The notes: generated by a model not told the origin, from the sequence alone. DNA of 64,000 bases from Maribacter sp. (GCA_011050675.1 DRFI01000002.1:31836-95835), one strand, 5' to 3'; shown: positions 1-9,301, counted from the first letter of the stretch. Numbers and translations are program-made.

Positions 1-132
1 ATTAATGATCCTACCCCTAGAATCCATAAGTTTAAAAATTCATTTTCAACACGTTATATTAAACTAATGGCATTAGAAATTGCAGGAGAAAATGATTCGG
101 CAGCCATTGCTGAATTGGATTTTTACAAATAA
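1..132 (+). CDS. C-terminal end of a discoidin (F5/8 type C)-like domain protein, partial
   Basis: An open frame runs from base 1 to a TAA at 130-132 and encodes 43 residues. The end contains RYIKLMALEIAGEN followed by AAIAELDFY. This resembles the last strands of F5/8 type C (discoidin, CBM32-like) domains, in which RYVRL...ALSE...AELD(F/Y) is typical. The rest of the protein lies outside the window, so the full domain order and any enzyme activity are unknown. In flavobacteria such tails are common on secreted glycosidases and sulfatases. A hairpin with a T-run follows the stop at once. The domain assignment rests on a short stretch. Confidence 0.5.
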   Translation: MNDPTPRIHKFKNSFSTRYIKLMALEIAGENDSAAIAELDFYK

Positions 133-151
133 TCTTTACTGGTTTTATATT

Positions 152-193
152 ATGGATTCTACTTTGTTTACATGAGGTGGAATCCATTTTTTT
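152..193 (+). terminator. Rho-independent terminator after the partial first gene
   Basis: ATGGATTC (152-159) pairs with GAATCCAT (180-187) and is followed by a run of seven T. It lies 20 bases after the stop codon of the upstream gene. Confidence 0.75.
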
Positions 194-316
194 ATACCCA
201 ATTATGGTTGTTTACTTCTTTAGCAGCGCACTAAAAGTACCTCTACGTTTTGTCTATGTCCCAATCTAAAAGTGTGTTTTTTAGTTTGAATACTAGTTAC
301 ACTCATATTGATATCA

Positions 317-386
317 ACGAATTCTAGTTGATACCTAACGAATACTAAAAGCCCACATATTTAGCGATTGTACACTATTAGATTTG
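317..386 (+). promoter_or_regulatory. Promoter of the VIT/vWA gene with two direct repeats, 21-bp pitch
   Basis: ACGAATTCTA (317-326) and ACGAATACTA (338-347) form a direct repeat with starts 21 bp apart. A -7 box TAGATTTG lies at 379-386, 31 bases after the second repeat. The same arrangement with the same spacings occurs at 2698-2767. Paired repeats of about 10 bp on one face of the helix are the known target style of LytTR regulators, and one is encoded at 8410-9159. The pairing with that regulator is inference. Confidence 0.6.
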
Positions 387-416
387 AATCAGAATTAATA
401 ATCTAAAACTACAATC

Positions 417-2564
417 ATGAAACTATTTTACACCATTTTACTTTGCTGCACGTTCTTCGCAGGTTTTTCTCAGGACGATAAAAGTCCTTATTTATTGATA
501 TCTACCGAAGATGCTGTTATACCCTTAAAATCTTCAAAGACAGACGTTGAAATATCTGGTACCATTGCCCATGTGCGGGTTACACAAGTATATCAGAATA
601 AAGGAAACCAGGCTATCGAAGCTAAATATGTCTTTCCGCTTTCTACACAAGCAGCAGTGCATAAAATGCAAATGACTATTGGAAACCGAATTGTGAAGGC
701 TAAAATATTTGAAAAACAAGAAGCTCAAAAAGTATATGAGAAAGCAATAGATGAAGGTAAACGCGCTGCAAAATTAGACCAGAACAGACCTAATGTATTT
801 CAAATGAATGTGGGTAATATAATGCCGGGCGATGAAATTTCAATTGCTATTTATTACACAGAATTACTGGTTCCTGTAAATGGCGAATATCAGTTTGTTG
901 CACCAGCGGTAGTTGGACCTCGATTTACGGGAGAAAGTGCTGAAAATGAAGAAAGCTTCAATATGCCAATTACTGCTATGGGAATTGCAGACACTTTCGA
1001 TTTTGATATGACGGTTACCCTAAATGCGGGTATGATTATTCAGAATATCAATAGTGCTACCCATAATGTAAAAGTCAATTACCCAAATGCAAAAACGGCT
1101 GAGGTGTTCTTATCCGAGGAAAATAAGAATCCATCGAACAGAGATTTCATTTTAAATTATAACCTACGTGGTAACCAAATACAATCGGGATTACTGCTAT
1201 ACGAAGGCGAAGATGAAAACTTCTTTACCTACCAAATGGAACCAAACAAGAATGTTGTTTTAGAGGATATTCCGGCGCGTGAATATCTATTTATCGTTGA
1301 TGTATCGGGTTCTATGAATGGGTATCCGTTAGCGGTGTCAAGAGAACTAATGCGTAATCTTTTATGCGGATTACGAATGACAGATACGTTCAATGTACAA
1401 TTATTCGCATCGAGCTCAACAATTTTTAGTCCGACTCCGGTAGAGATTAATGAACAGAATATTGAAGCAGCCATTCGGTTTTTATCCGAAGGTCAAGGAG
1501 GAGGAGGAACCCAATTATTAAGTGCACTAAATGAAGCATACAAATTACCAAGGAAAGACATAAATGTAGCCCGTTCTATGGTAATTATAACTGACGGATA
1601 TGTAAGCGTTGAAAAAGAAGCTTTCGAGCTTATTAGTTCTAATCTAGATCAAGCAAATGTCTTCACTTTTGGTATAGGTTCTAGTGTAAATAGATATTTA
1701 ATAGAGGGAATGTCTAAAGTATCGAATAGCGAATCTTTTATTGCGACGACTTCAGAGGAAGCGCAAGAAGTAGCTAAAGACTTTGCTAACTACATTGCCA
1801 CACCATTACTGACACGAGTAAAAATTGAATCTAAAGGATTTGATATGTATGACCTAGCTCAAAAGAGTATACCAGATGTTTTTGCCGCAAGACCAGTAAT
1901 AATTCACGGTAAATATAGAGGTAAGGCAGAAGGGAAGATTATCGTTACGGGGTATCAAGGTAAGAAGCGGTTTAGAGAAGTTTACAATGTGTCTGACGGA
2001 CACTTGAGTAAATCGAACCAAGCATTACGCTACTTGTGGGCAAGAAAGAAAATAGGGGAGTTAGATGATTACAATAAGTTGTTTAATGAAGATGTGAAAG
2101 CTGAGGTTGTAGAATTAGGACTTAAGTACAACTTGGTTACCAATTATACCTCGTTTGTTGCTGTAGATGAAGCAATAGTTAATGAAGACGGTACATTGAC
2201 GAAAGTTAAGCAACCGTTACCAATGCCAAATAATGTAAATAATTCCGCAGTTGGGGCAGAAGCGGAAGTAAAAGAAAAAACAAAATTCAAAGCAACTTAT
2301 ATATTGGTTTTTGATGCCGAATTGGATAAAAAAGATAAAAGACAAGTAACAATGGAGTTTAAAGTGATGTATTCAGAATTAGTAGCAAAGTATCTAGGTA
2401 AGTATGAAAGTCTACGCATAAAATTTAACGCCCAAGGTAAAGTAGTTGGTGTTGAAAAGCTGGAAAATGGAAAATGGGTTTCTGAGGAAAAGATAAGAGT
2501 AGACTTTGCTGAAATAGTTATGAAATCAATCCAGAAAGAAATGACATTGACTTTGAAAAAATAG
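417..2564 (+). CDS. Exported VIT domain and von Willebrand factor A domain protein
   Basis: The 715-residue protein starts with a Sec signal peptide (about 1-19, ending FAGFSQ). A VIT domain covers roughly residues 25-150; it includes the conserved AxYxFPL-type strand (EAKYVFPL) and the region QEAQKVYEKAIDEGK. A vWA domain follows at about 288-450 with an intact MIDAS motif DVSGSM at 295-300. The last 200 residues are less conserved beta-rich sequence. VIT-vWA proteins are metal-dependent adhesion or scaffold proteins, and most bacterial members have no assigned function. It ends at a clear terminator, so it is monocistronic. Its promoter element is shared with the operon at 2801, which suggests co-regulation with the two-component system there. 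Confidence 0.85.
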   Translation: MKLFYTILLCCTFFAGFSQDDKSPYLLISTEDAVIPLKSSKTDVEISGTIAHVRVTQVYQNKGNQAIEAKYVFPLSTQAAVHKMQMTIGNRIVKAKIFEKQEAQKVYEKAIDEGKRAAKLDQNRPNVFQMNVGNIMPGDEISIAIYYTELLVPVNGEYQFVAPAVVGPRFTGESAENEESFNMPITAMGIADTFDFDMTVTLNAGMIIQNINSATHNVKVNYPNAKTAEVFLSEENKNPSNRDFILNYNLRGNQIQSGLLLYEGEDENFFTYQMEPNKNVVLEDIPAREYLFIVDVSGSMNGYPLAVSRELMRNLLCGLRMTDTFNVQLFASSSTIFSPTPVEINEQNIEAAIRFLSEGQGGGGTQLLSALNEAYKLPRKDINVARSMVIITDGYVSVEKEAFELISSNLDQANVFTFGIGSSVNRYLIEGMSKVSNSESFIATTSEEAQEVAKDFANYIATPLLTRVKIESKGFDMYDLAQKSIPDVFAARPVIIHGKYRGKAEGKIIVTGYQGKKRFREVYNVSDGHLSKSNQALRYLWARKKIGELDDYNKLFNEDVKAEVVELGLKYNLVTNYTSFVAVDEAIVNEDGTLTKVKQPLPMPNNVNNSAVGAEAEVKEKTKFKATYILVFDAELDKKDKRQVTMEFKVMYSELVAKYLGKYESLRIKFNAQGKVVGVEKLENGKWVSEEKIRVDFAEIVMKSIQKEMTLTLKK

Positions 2565-2608
2565 TGAGTTAGTTTTTTGGTTAGTTGGTTCTCTGTAGAG
2601 AGAAGAAG

Positions 2609-2640
2609 ACCTGTGGGAATGTAAATTCTTGCAGGTTTTT
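2609..2640 (+). terminator. Terminator after the VIT/vWA gene
   Basis: ACCTG (2609-2613) pairs with CAGGT (2632-2636), and an inner GAAT/ATTC pair extends the stem. The stem runs into TTTTTCTTTT. Confidence 0.65.
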
Positions 2641-2697
2641 CTTTTGCTAATTATTACTGAAGAGCACCCTTTTATAATAATAAATACGGAGCATTCA

Positions 2698-2767
2698 ACG
2701 AATTCTAGATGAAGGTCTACGAATACTAGAACAGCACCTAAAACACGCTATGTCTACCCTAATTTAG
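2698..2767 (+). promoter_or_regulatory. Promoter of the 2801-9159 cluster with the same 21-bp-pitch direct repeat
   Basis: ACGAATTCTA (2698-2707) and ACGAATACTA (2719-2728) repeat the element at 317-347 with identical 21-bp pitch. A -7-like box TAATTTAG lies at 2760-2767, again 31 bases after the second repeat. The expected leader to the ATG at 2801 is about 30 nt. This is the likely promoter of the operon that ends with the LytTR regulator, which would make the circuit autoregulatory. Confidence 0.6.
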
Positions 2768-2800
2768 AGGTGTAGAAACAAAACAACTAAAATAAATACT

Positions 2801-3364
2801 ATGAAAAATTTAATCCTTTTTGCCTTTATACTAGGTGTTTGTGTAACCAATGCACAAGAGTTTCAATTAACGGATAAGTATAATGTGACTAATCAACGAA
2901 TGAATAATCAAGAGCAGGAAGATACATGGTTGGTTGATATAATTGTATCAGAGAGCCCAGGTAATCGTTTAGGGACATTGACTATTTCAGATTTTGGTTT
3001 GTTAGACGAAATACGTATTTCAGTTTTAAAGAATCCAGAATTAGAAAATGTATCAGAAGTACTAAAAGTAACTCTAGAATATTCCGCTTGCTGTGCAAGT
3101 ACAGAAGAGTTCTATTATTTGGTAACCAATGATAATGATTTTATAGCGCTACCAAGTGTCAAAAATGAGTATGGGTATGAACCTATTTCAGACATACACT
3201 ACATTTTTCCTAATCAGTCATTTGGCAAGGAAGGAACAATTCTAAGAGCAGCATTACAATACACAGAAACATATACGATTAAAGACATTAAAGTGCTTCG
3301 CAGCATTGCTTGGAACGATGATGACTTTGATACTGAAGACGCTATTACAGCAATTAATTATTAA
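2801..3364 (+). CDS. Exported protein of unknown function, 187 aa
   Basis: I do not recognise this family. The protein has a Sec signal peptide (about 1-18, ending VTNAQ) and then an acidic, beta-rich mature part of about 170 residues. A vicinal cysteine pair (YSACCAST) lies in the middle. No catalytic motif is visible. It is the first gene after a direct-repeat promoter and lies 21 bases before an exported SH3-domain protein, so it is probably the leader gene of an operon of envelope proteins that ends with a sensor kinase and its regulator. A role as a periplasmic partner of that sensor is possible but unproven. Confidence 0.6.
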   Translation: MKNLILFAFILGVCVTNAQEFQLTDKYNVTNQRMNNQEQEDTWLVDIIVSESPGNRLGTLTISDFGLLDEIRISVLKNPELENVSEVLKVTLEYSACCASTEEFYYLVTNDNDFIALPSVKNEYGYEPISDIHYIFPNQSFGKEGTILRAALQYTETYTIKDIKVLRSIAWNDDDFDTEDAITAINY

Positions 3365-3385
3365 TAACCCTTAAAATTTAGAATT

Positions 3386-4279
3386 ATGAGAAATTTAAAG
3401 AAAAGTGCCTTATTCCTATGCTTATTTGCATTTGTAAACATGTTCGCTCAAAATGCACAAGAAGTAGAATTTGAGATAATGGACAAAGAAATTCCCGCAG
3501 AAGAACTAACCTATGAATATCTTTTGGCGCACAAAGTTTTTCTTCGCGAAAAGCCATCTGTTAGAAGTGAAAAGATAACGCTTCTTGATATTGGTACTAA
3601 AATGGTGCTTTGGGAAAAGAGCTTGTATGCCAAAGAAATCGACGGTATAAAAAGTCACTGGTACAGAGTAACAACAGGAGATCAGACCGGTTGGGTTTGG
3701 GGAGGAATGATAGCCCAAAAATCTTTTGGAAGCATAGCAGACAACCAGGTAAAGTTTGTATACGGGTATGAAAGTATTGCCACGAATGAATCGGGCATGA
3801 CAGAAACAAAATACCAACTACGTGCTTTTAAAAATGGAGTGCAGTTAGACAAGATGGTTTTAGATAGCCTTGGTGCAATTCCGGTACATATTGAAAACCA
3901 TGGAAGTTTAGGTTTATTCAATGTAGAAGATGTAATTACGATAGATTTAGCCGATTCAGATTCTGGCTACCAAGTAGGAAAGAGTTACATTTTTTGGAAT
4001 AACGGACATTTTAAAAAAGTTGCTAGTTTAATCGACTACGCTGATGCATCGTATTTAAAGACCGAGTCATTCGTTTTCCCTTCAGATATGCAAGGTGTGA
4101 AGAGTACTATTTTGTTGAAGACGACCATTACAAAAAACATCAAAACATTAGATGATGCTTTGGCTCAGAACAATGTAGAATTCATTACAACGCCATATAC
4201 ATGGAATGGGTCTAAGTTGACAAAAAAGGAAAAGACTCAAGCTATTACAAAAGATGCTATCGTAAGTGCTGATTATTAA
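3386..4279 (+). CDS. Exported bacterial SH3 domain protein
   Basis: The 297-residue protein has a signal peptide (about 1-21, ending NMFAQ). A bacterial SH3 (SH3_3-like) domain covers about residues 45-115, with the typical strands VFLREKPS, WYRVTTGDQTGWVWGG and a following turn. SH3_3 domains usually bind peptidoglycan or envelope ligands. The C-terminal 180 residues do not match a family I know. It is second in a tightly packed operon, 21 bases after one exported protein and 9 bases before a lipoprotein. An envelope-stress or surface-sensing role is inference from this context. Confidence 0.7.
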   Translation: MRNLKKSALFLCLFAFVNMFAQNAQEVEFEIMDKEIPAEELTYEYLLAHKVFLREKPSVRSEKITLLDIGTKMVLWEKSLYAKEIDGIKSHWYRVTTGDQTGWVWGGMIAQKSFGSIADNQVKFVYGYESIATNESGMTETKYQLRAFKNGVQLDKMVLDSLGAIPVHIENHGSLGLFNVEDVITIDLADSDSGYQVGKSYIFWNNGHFKKVASLIDYADASYLKTESFVFPSDMQGVKSTILLKTTITKNIKTLDDALAQNNVEFITTPYTWNGSKLTKKEKTQAITKDAIVSADY

Positions 4280-4288
4280 AAGATAAAA

Positions 4289-5320
4289 ATGAATAAGTAT
4301 ACAATCTTAGTATTGGTTTGTGTTTTAGTGCTAGGCTGCAAGAAGCCGTTTTCGAAAAGCTCGGAGACGGCGCTTGCTTCGCCTTTTAGCAAAGCGAAAG
4401 TGCAAGAATCTATAGTGTTTATTGCAGGTTTTGACGAGGGTGATAATACGTATTACTCCAATGCAAAACGTTATTTCACCAAGAAAGAAATGCAAGTTGT
4501 AACGGGTTTGTATTCTATGGATGAGATTATAAACTTTATAAATAGGGCAGAGGAGAATCATATTCGTTTTAAAGAAATACATATCGTAAGCCATAGTAAT
4601 GCTTGGTTAGGTGTGTCTTTAAAGACAACGAAATCGGGTAAACGAATTACGGTTAAGACATTACACAATGCTATTCAAGAACAGGAAATTCAGTCAATTA
4701 AAAATGAATCTACTTCGAATTCAGAAGTGATTTTTCATTCTTGCGGATTAGGTGAGAATCAAGATTTGTTACAAGAACTCAAAAATACGCTTGGCGCAAA
4801 ACAAGTATCTGCATCAACATACTTTAATGTATTTGGAGGAAAATTTGCAGAACACTATTTAGCAAAACCATATTACGGGTACTACCCAACATCAGAATCT
4901 AAGGGACCTGCTCATCTTTCCAAAGAATTTAAACAAGAATATTCAGCTGTAAACATCGATTGGTTCACTGCTTTAAAGACAAGACAAGAGTCTTCCTTTG
5001 GTAAAGCATATAGTTTCAAATTTAATATTCCAGTAGATTGGGAGTTTACTTTTGATTCTGTTACCGATATACCTACTTTAGAAGACAAAGAGGCAATAAT
5101 GGATTGGATTTCAGAATCTCCAGAAATGGCTGAGGTGCTTTTTAAATTGAATATTCCAATAGAGAAATTCCGTTGGAGAAGTACTGTTGAGGGCAATAAA
5201 TTAATAATAAAAGGAAAAACAACGGTACTATGCGTATTGGCACCTATTTTGCGGTCTAATGATGCAAATGAATACCAAAGCGTTACAGTAAATGACCCTT
5301 CGCTTTATCAAATATTATAA
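4289..5320 (+). CDS. Lipoprotein with a caspase-like (DUF4347-type) His/Cys pattern
   Basis: The 343-residue protein has a lipobox ending at Cys17 (LVLGC). Residues about 40-190 show a hydrophobic strand, IHIVSHSNAWLG with His102, then VIFHSCGLGEN with Cys152, followed by LLQELKNTLGAKQVSAS. That order resembles DUF4347 and other clan CD (caspase/gingipain-fold) domains, where His and Cys form the catalytic dyad. The last 130 residues are unrelated to anything I know. No clear family name can be given. It lies between an SH3 protein and a propeller sensor kinase in one operon. Peptidase activity is inference from motif order alone; it could be an inactive relative. Confidence 0.5.
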   Translation: MNKYTILVLVCVLVLGCKKPFSKSSETALASPFSKAKVQESIVFIAGFDEGDNTYYSNAKRYFTKKEMQVVTGLYSMDEIINFINRAEENHIRFKEIHIVSHSNAWLGVSLKTTKSGKRITVKTLHNAIQEQEIQSIKNESTSNSEVIFHSCGLGENQDLLQELKNTLGAKQVSASTYFNVFGGKFAEHYLAKPYYGYYPTSESKGPAHLSKEFKQEYSAVNIDWFTALKTRQESSFGKAYSFKFNIPVDWEFTFDSVTDIPTLEDKEAIMDWISESPEMAEVLFKLNIPIEKFRWRSTVEGNKLIIKGKTTVLCVLAPILRSNDANEYQSVTVNDPSLYQIL

Positions 5321-5370
5321 CAGTATCAGCGTTAAAAAGATACTTGAAACTATAAAATAGAAAACCTTTT

Positions 5371-8300
5371 TTGAAACTGCATTTGAAATACGTGTTGATT
5401 GTGTTTTGTTTCTTCGGAACAATACAAGTGTTTGCGCAAAACAGTCAGCTAAGATCCTATACAATTGCAGATGGATTGCCACAGTCTCAAGTATATGATA
5501 TACTACAGGATGACATGGGCTACTTGTGGTTGGGAACACAAGGTGGCGGATTGGCAAATTTTGATGGAGATGCATTTGAAGTTTGGAATGAAAGCGATGG
5601 ATTGCCTTCTAACTACATTAACGCTTTATACTACTCAAACGATTCCTTGTTTGTCGGGAGTAGAAAAGGATTATCTATAAAAGTTAAGAACCGCTTTATT
5701 AATTTTGAATCTCCCCAAATACTCCAAATTTATTCCGCAGAAAATACTCTATTCATTGGTACTAAAAAGGGAGTATATAGGTATTCTAAAAACAAAGAAC
5801 TTCAAAAAATCACTATCAACCCAGAGATAGATAGAAGTGAAGTCAATTCCATACTTTTTGATGGGAATTGGTATTGGTTAGCTACCAATAATGCCTTATG
5901 GAAGCTTAATGAATTAAGTGAATCTGCAACTGAACAATCGAAAGTTGAAATTAATAATTTCAAGTCTGTTCTTTTACATAATAACAAGATACTCGCCGCA
6001 ACATTTGATGACGGAGTTTTTATAATGGACGTAGAGAATACTGATGATCAGTTTTTAATGCCAGAACCATCTCGTATAAACTCAATGTCAATCCAAAATG
6101 AAGATGAATTATGGATAGCCACTGACAATGATGGAATTACGATTGTAGAGACCGAAAAATTTTCAGAGATAAAGCGATTAAATACCGCTGGCGGATTAGC
6201 TACTCCGCATATAAGAAAAGTAATCAATGACGATAACGGCAACCTTTGGATTGCAACTTCTGGTGGCGGATTCTACAAATACTTCCAGAATAATTTTAAA
6301 CATTTTGATGAACGAACGGGCTTAAAAGGCAATCGTATTTATGCGGTTCACAATGCCTTAGACGGATTATGGTTTTCCACTTCAGAAGCTGGATTATCAA
6401 AAATTGATTCTACGGGTATTCATCCATTACCAAACGAAGGTTCATTTTTCGATGTAAAAATTAAAACGATTACCAGTGATGTCAAAGGTAATATTTGGGC
6501 TGGGTCAGATAATAGAGGTTTGCTGTTTAGGGAAACCAAAATGGTCGACAGCTTGGTATTTTCATCTAGCGAAACCTATTTAATACAAATTGATACCGTT
6601 TCGGTAGAAAGAACAACGAATCATATTATTGATGAAAGTAAAGGCTTTCCATCAGACTGGGTTCGTACGATTATTGCTGAAGATGATTATACTTGGGCAG
6701 CAACGTATGCGCATGGTATTGTGAAATTCAATTACTATTCAGAAAACGATAGTGTAAAAGTTCGAAAGACATTTTCAATGCGAGATGGCATTTCTGATAT
6801 GCTGATTAGAGATTTCGTTAAAGCACCAAATGGTACTTTCTGGTATGCCACACAAAATGGGCATCTCGGTTATATAGAGAACAACAAAGTTACAGTTGTT
6901 AAAACCGGATTAGAACAACAAACCGCAATTGGTACGGTATTATTCCATGAAGATTATATTTTCTTAGGCACATCGGGCAAAGGTATTTGGTATGCAAATA
7001 GTACCGACCCTTCACATTTTCAACAATTGAAAGGTGCTAAGAACTTATCATCAAATAACATATATCAACTCATTTTTGATGACCAAGGCTATTTATGGGC
7101 AGGTTCTGAAAGAGGAGTAGATAAAATAGAAATGAATAGTGCCAATGAGATTATCGACATCTATCACTTTGGTAGAAACGATGGTTTTTTAGGAATAGAA
7201 ACCTGTTTAAATGCTGTAGATAAAGATGAACAAGGTAACCTGTGGTTCGGTGCTATTTATGGGTTAACGAAACATATACCAAGCGAAAGCAAAAAAGCAT
7301 CGCTACCACCAACGGTATATTTTACGGGAGTAGAGGAGCGTTATAAGAATATTGATTCCTTGATTTTAAAAGACTGGACGAATAGTAACAAGGTACTGCA
7401 ACTAACTCCGGAGCAGACACAACTAGGGTTTTCATTTAGAACGGTAGATGTTGATCACCCAAATGAAATAGAATACAGAACAAAATTAGATGATACCGAT
7501 TGGAGCCCTTGGGTAAAGGAGAACAAGCAAAATTTTGCAGGTCTGGCATATGGTCCACATGATTTTTCGGTACAATCTAGAAACTTTAGATGGCAAGAAA
7601 GTGAGCCGATAAAATTTAGCTTTTTTATTGATAGTCCAATGTATAAAAAAGACTGGTTTCAATGGTCTGTTTTGGCATTGGCAATTTTAGTGTTGTTGGG
7701 TATTGGTTTGTTTTACATCCGTAAGATAAAAGCAAAGAACAAAGCGGAACAAGAGCGATTGAAGACTCAGAATTACCTGCTAACCTTAGAACAGAAAGCA
7801 CTGCAATTACAAATGAATCCGCATTTTATATTTAATGTCTTAAATGGTGTAAAAGCAATGGCTGGAACCAAACCAGAAAAGATGGATGCAACCATTAATA
7901 GCTTTGCCATTCTGCTTAGAGAGACGCTGCAGAATTCTAGAAAGGAGCATATTAGTTTAGATCAAGAGATTAAGGCGCTACGACATTATATAGAAGTAGA
8001 AAAGTTAATGGCGCAAAAACCTTTTGAGTATACTATAAACATAGAAACTAAGCCAGATGCAGAAGAAATTTTAATTCCGCCAATGTTGATTCAGCCTTTT
8101 GTAGAGAATGCTATTAGACATGGAATTTTGAAAGGAGATAAACCGGGAAGGCTGTCAATAGGGTTCACAACTTCTAAAACGCATTTGCATTGTAGTATAA
8201 TTGATAATGGTTTGGGTATTTTTAAATCGCAAAATGAAAAGCCAAAAACAGACCATCAATCTATGGCTTTGACCGTGACCAAAGAACGATTAGAATCTAT

Positions 8301-8403
8301 ATCAGGAGCGAATACCCTGCATATAAGTGAAATCAAGAATGAAGATGGTAGCATTGATGGTACCAAGATTACCTTTAAAATACCTTTACTAACAGATTAT
8401 TAG
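5371..8403 (+). CDS. Two-component propeller sensor with LytS-type histidine kinase domain
   Basis: The 1010-residue protein starts at TTG 5371; this start directly precedes a convincing signal peptide (about 1-22, ending VFAQ). Beta-propeller repeats (Reg_prop, with recurring LWxGT/LWIAT and GLP motifs) fill about residues 25-620. A Y_Y_Y domain follows at about 640-745, then a membrane helix at about 763-785 and a cytoplasmic linker. The His_kinase domain carries MNPHFIFN with the likely phosphoacceptor His818, and the ATPase N-box is around Asn913 (PFVENAIRHG). This kinase type pairs with LytTR regulators, and one starts six bases downstream. The propeller senses an unknown ligand outside the cytoplasmic membrane. 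Confidence 0.9.
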   Translation: MKLHLKYVLIVFCFFGTIQVFAQNSQLRSYTIADGLPQSQVYDILQDDMGYLWLGTQGGGLANFDGDAFEVWNESDGLPSNYINALYYSNDSLFVGSRKGLSIKVKNRFINFESPQILQIYSAENTLFIGTKKGVYRYSKNKELQKITINPEIDRSEVNSILFDGNWYWLATNNALWKLNELSESATEQSKVEINNFKSVLLHNNKILAATFDDGVFIMDVENTDDQFLMPEPSRINSMSIQNEDELWIATDNDGITIVETEKFSEIKRLNTAGGLATPHIRKVINDDNGNLWIATSGGGFYKYFQNNFKHFDERTGLKGNRIYAVHNALDGLWFSTSEAGLSKIDSTGIHPLPNEGSFFDVKIKTITSDVKGNIWAGSDNRGLLFRETKMVDSLVFSSSETYLIQIDTVSVERTTNHIIDESKGFPSDWVRTIIAEDDYTWAATYAHGIVKFNYYSENDSVKVRKTFSMRDGISDMLIRDFVKAPNGTFWYATQNGHLGYIENNKVTVVKTGLEQQTAIGTVLFHEDYIFLGTSGKGIWYANSTDPSHFQQLKGAKNLSSNNIYQLIFDDQGYLWAGSERGVDKIEMNSANEIIDIYHFGRNDGFLGIETCLNAVDKDEQGNLWFGAIYGLTKHIPSESKKASLPPTVYFTGVEERYKNIDSLILKDWTNSNKVLQLTPEQTQLGFSFRTVDVDHPNEIEYRTKLDDTDWSPWVKENKQNFAGLAYGPHDFSVQSRNFRWQESEPIKFSFFIDSPMYKKDWFQWSVLALAILVLLGIGLFYIRKIKAKNKAEQERLKTQNYLLTLEQKALQLQMNPHFIFNVLNGVKAMAGTKPEKMDATINSFAILLRETLQNSRKEHISLDQEIKALRHYIEVEKLMAQKPFEYTINIETKPDAEEILIPPMLIQPFVENAIRHGILKGDKPGRLSIGFTTSKTHLHCSIIDNGLGIFKSQNEKPKTDHQSMALTVTKERLESISGANTLHISEIKNEDGSIDGTKITFKIPLLTDY

Positions 8404-8409
8404 AGACCT

Positions 8410-9159
8410 ATGCATACAGCGATTATAGTAGAAGATATGATTGATGCTTTAACCCTTTTAAAAAAGGATATAGAGACGCAACATACAGATATTGAAATTA
8501 TCGCAACGGCGCAGAGTGTAGTGGAAGCTGCCAAGGTATTGCGTAAAAATCAACCAGACATTTTGTTCCTGGATATCATGCTGGGTGATGGTACAGGCTT
8601 TGATATTCTAGAGATTTTTCCCGATTTAAAATCCAAGATCATTTTTGTAACCGCAAGTGATGAGTTTGCCATACGTGCATTCAAATTTGCCGCAATCGAT
8701 TATGTTTTAAAACCCTATTCGAACGAAGATTTAAGCTTAGCGATATCTAGAGCAAAAGAACAACTGCAACCAAATAAAGAACGATTACAGATTTTAAAGG
8801 AGACTATTTCTGCGCCAGAGAAAAAACCTAATAAAATATCGTTACACACGCTAGACCAAATTATCATTGTTAGTTTAGATGATATTATACGATGCGAATC
8901 TGATAGCAATAATACCATTTTTCACCTTCAAGATAAACGTAAGATATTCGTTACCAAAACCTTAAAGTATTTTTCGGATCTTTTAAGTAGTCACGATTTT
9001 GTACGTGTACACCAAAGTCATTTAGTAAATCTTCAATGCATAAGTGCCTACATAAAAACAGATGGCGGTTATTTAATGTTGAAGAATGGAGAGAATGTTC
9101 CAGTATCTGTCCGAAAGAAAACTGAGATTATGGAGATTTTGGATAAGATGCATCGTTAG
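8410..9159 (+). CDS. LytTR-family response regulator
   Basis: The 249-residue protein has a receiver domain (about 1-125) with acidic residues at VEDM, phosphoacceptor Asp55 in ILFLDIMLGD, Thr/Ser at VTAS and Lys at VLKPYSN. A LytTR DNA-binding domain covers about residues 145-245 (IIRCESDSNNTIFHL, FVRVHQSHLVN). It follows the sensor kinase by six bases, which is the usual pairing. LytTR proteins bind two short direct repeats with a pitch of about 21-22 bp. Such repeats are present at 317-347 and 2698-2728, the best candidates for its targets. Confidence 0.92.
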   Translation: MHTAIIVEDMIDALTLLKKDIETQHTDIEIIATAQSVVEAAKVLRKNQPDILFLDIMLGDGTGFDILEIFPDLKSKIIFVTASDEFAIRAFKFAAIDYVLKPYSNEDLSLAISRAKEQLQPNKERLQILKETISAPEKKPNKISLHTLDQIIIVSLDDIIRCESDSNNTIFHLQDKRKIFVTKTLKYFSDLLSSHDFVRVHQSHLVNLQCISAYIKTDGGYLMLKNGENVPVSVRKKTEIMEILDKMHR

Positions 9160-9239
9160 AAAATACATGTGATTTAGCAAAGACTATTCTAATCTCTTTT
9201 CATAAAATCAATAGCTCATTTTCTTTCCAGTTAGTTGAG

Positions 9240-9266
9240 AAAACAGAAAATCCTACGGCTGTTTTT
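9240..9266 (+). terminator. Probable terminator after the two-component system
   Basis: AAAACAG (9240-9246) pairs with CTGTTTT (9259-9265) and ends in a T-run. An outer TTGAGAA/TTCTCAA pair encloses it. Confidence 0.5.
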
Positions 9267-9301
9267 ACATTATTCTCAAAAACATCATTTTAAGTTATAT
9301 T

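Noticed and set aside
5446..7300. Recurring short DNA similarities inside the sensor kinase gene, considered as a repeat array
   Set aside because: They reflect the beta-propeller protein repeats and vary too much to be a CRISPR or DNA repeat.
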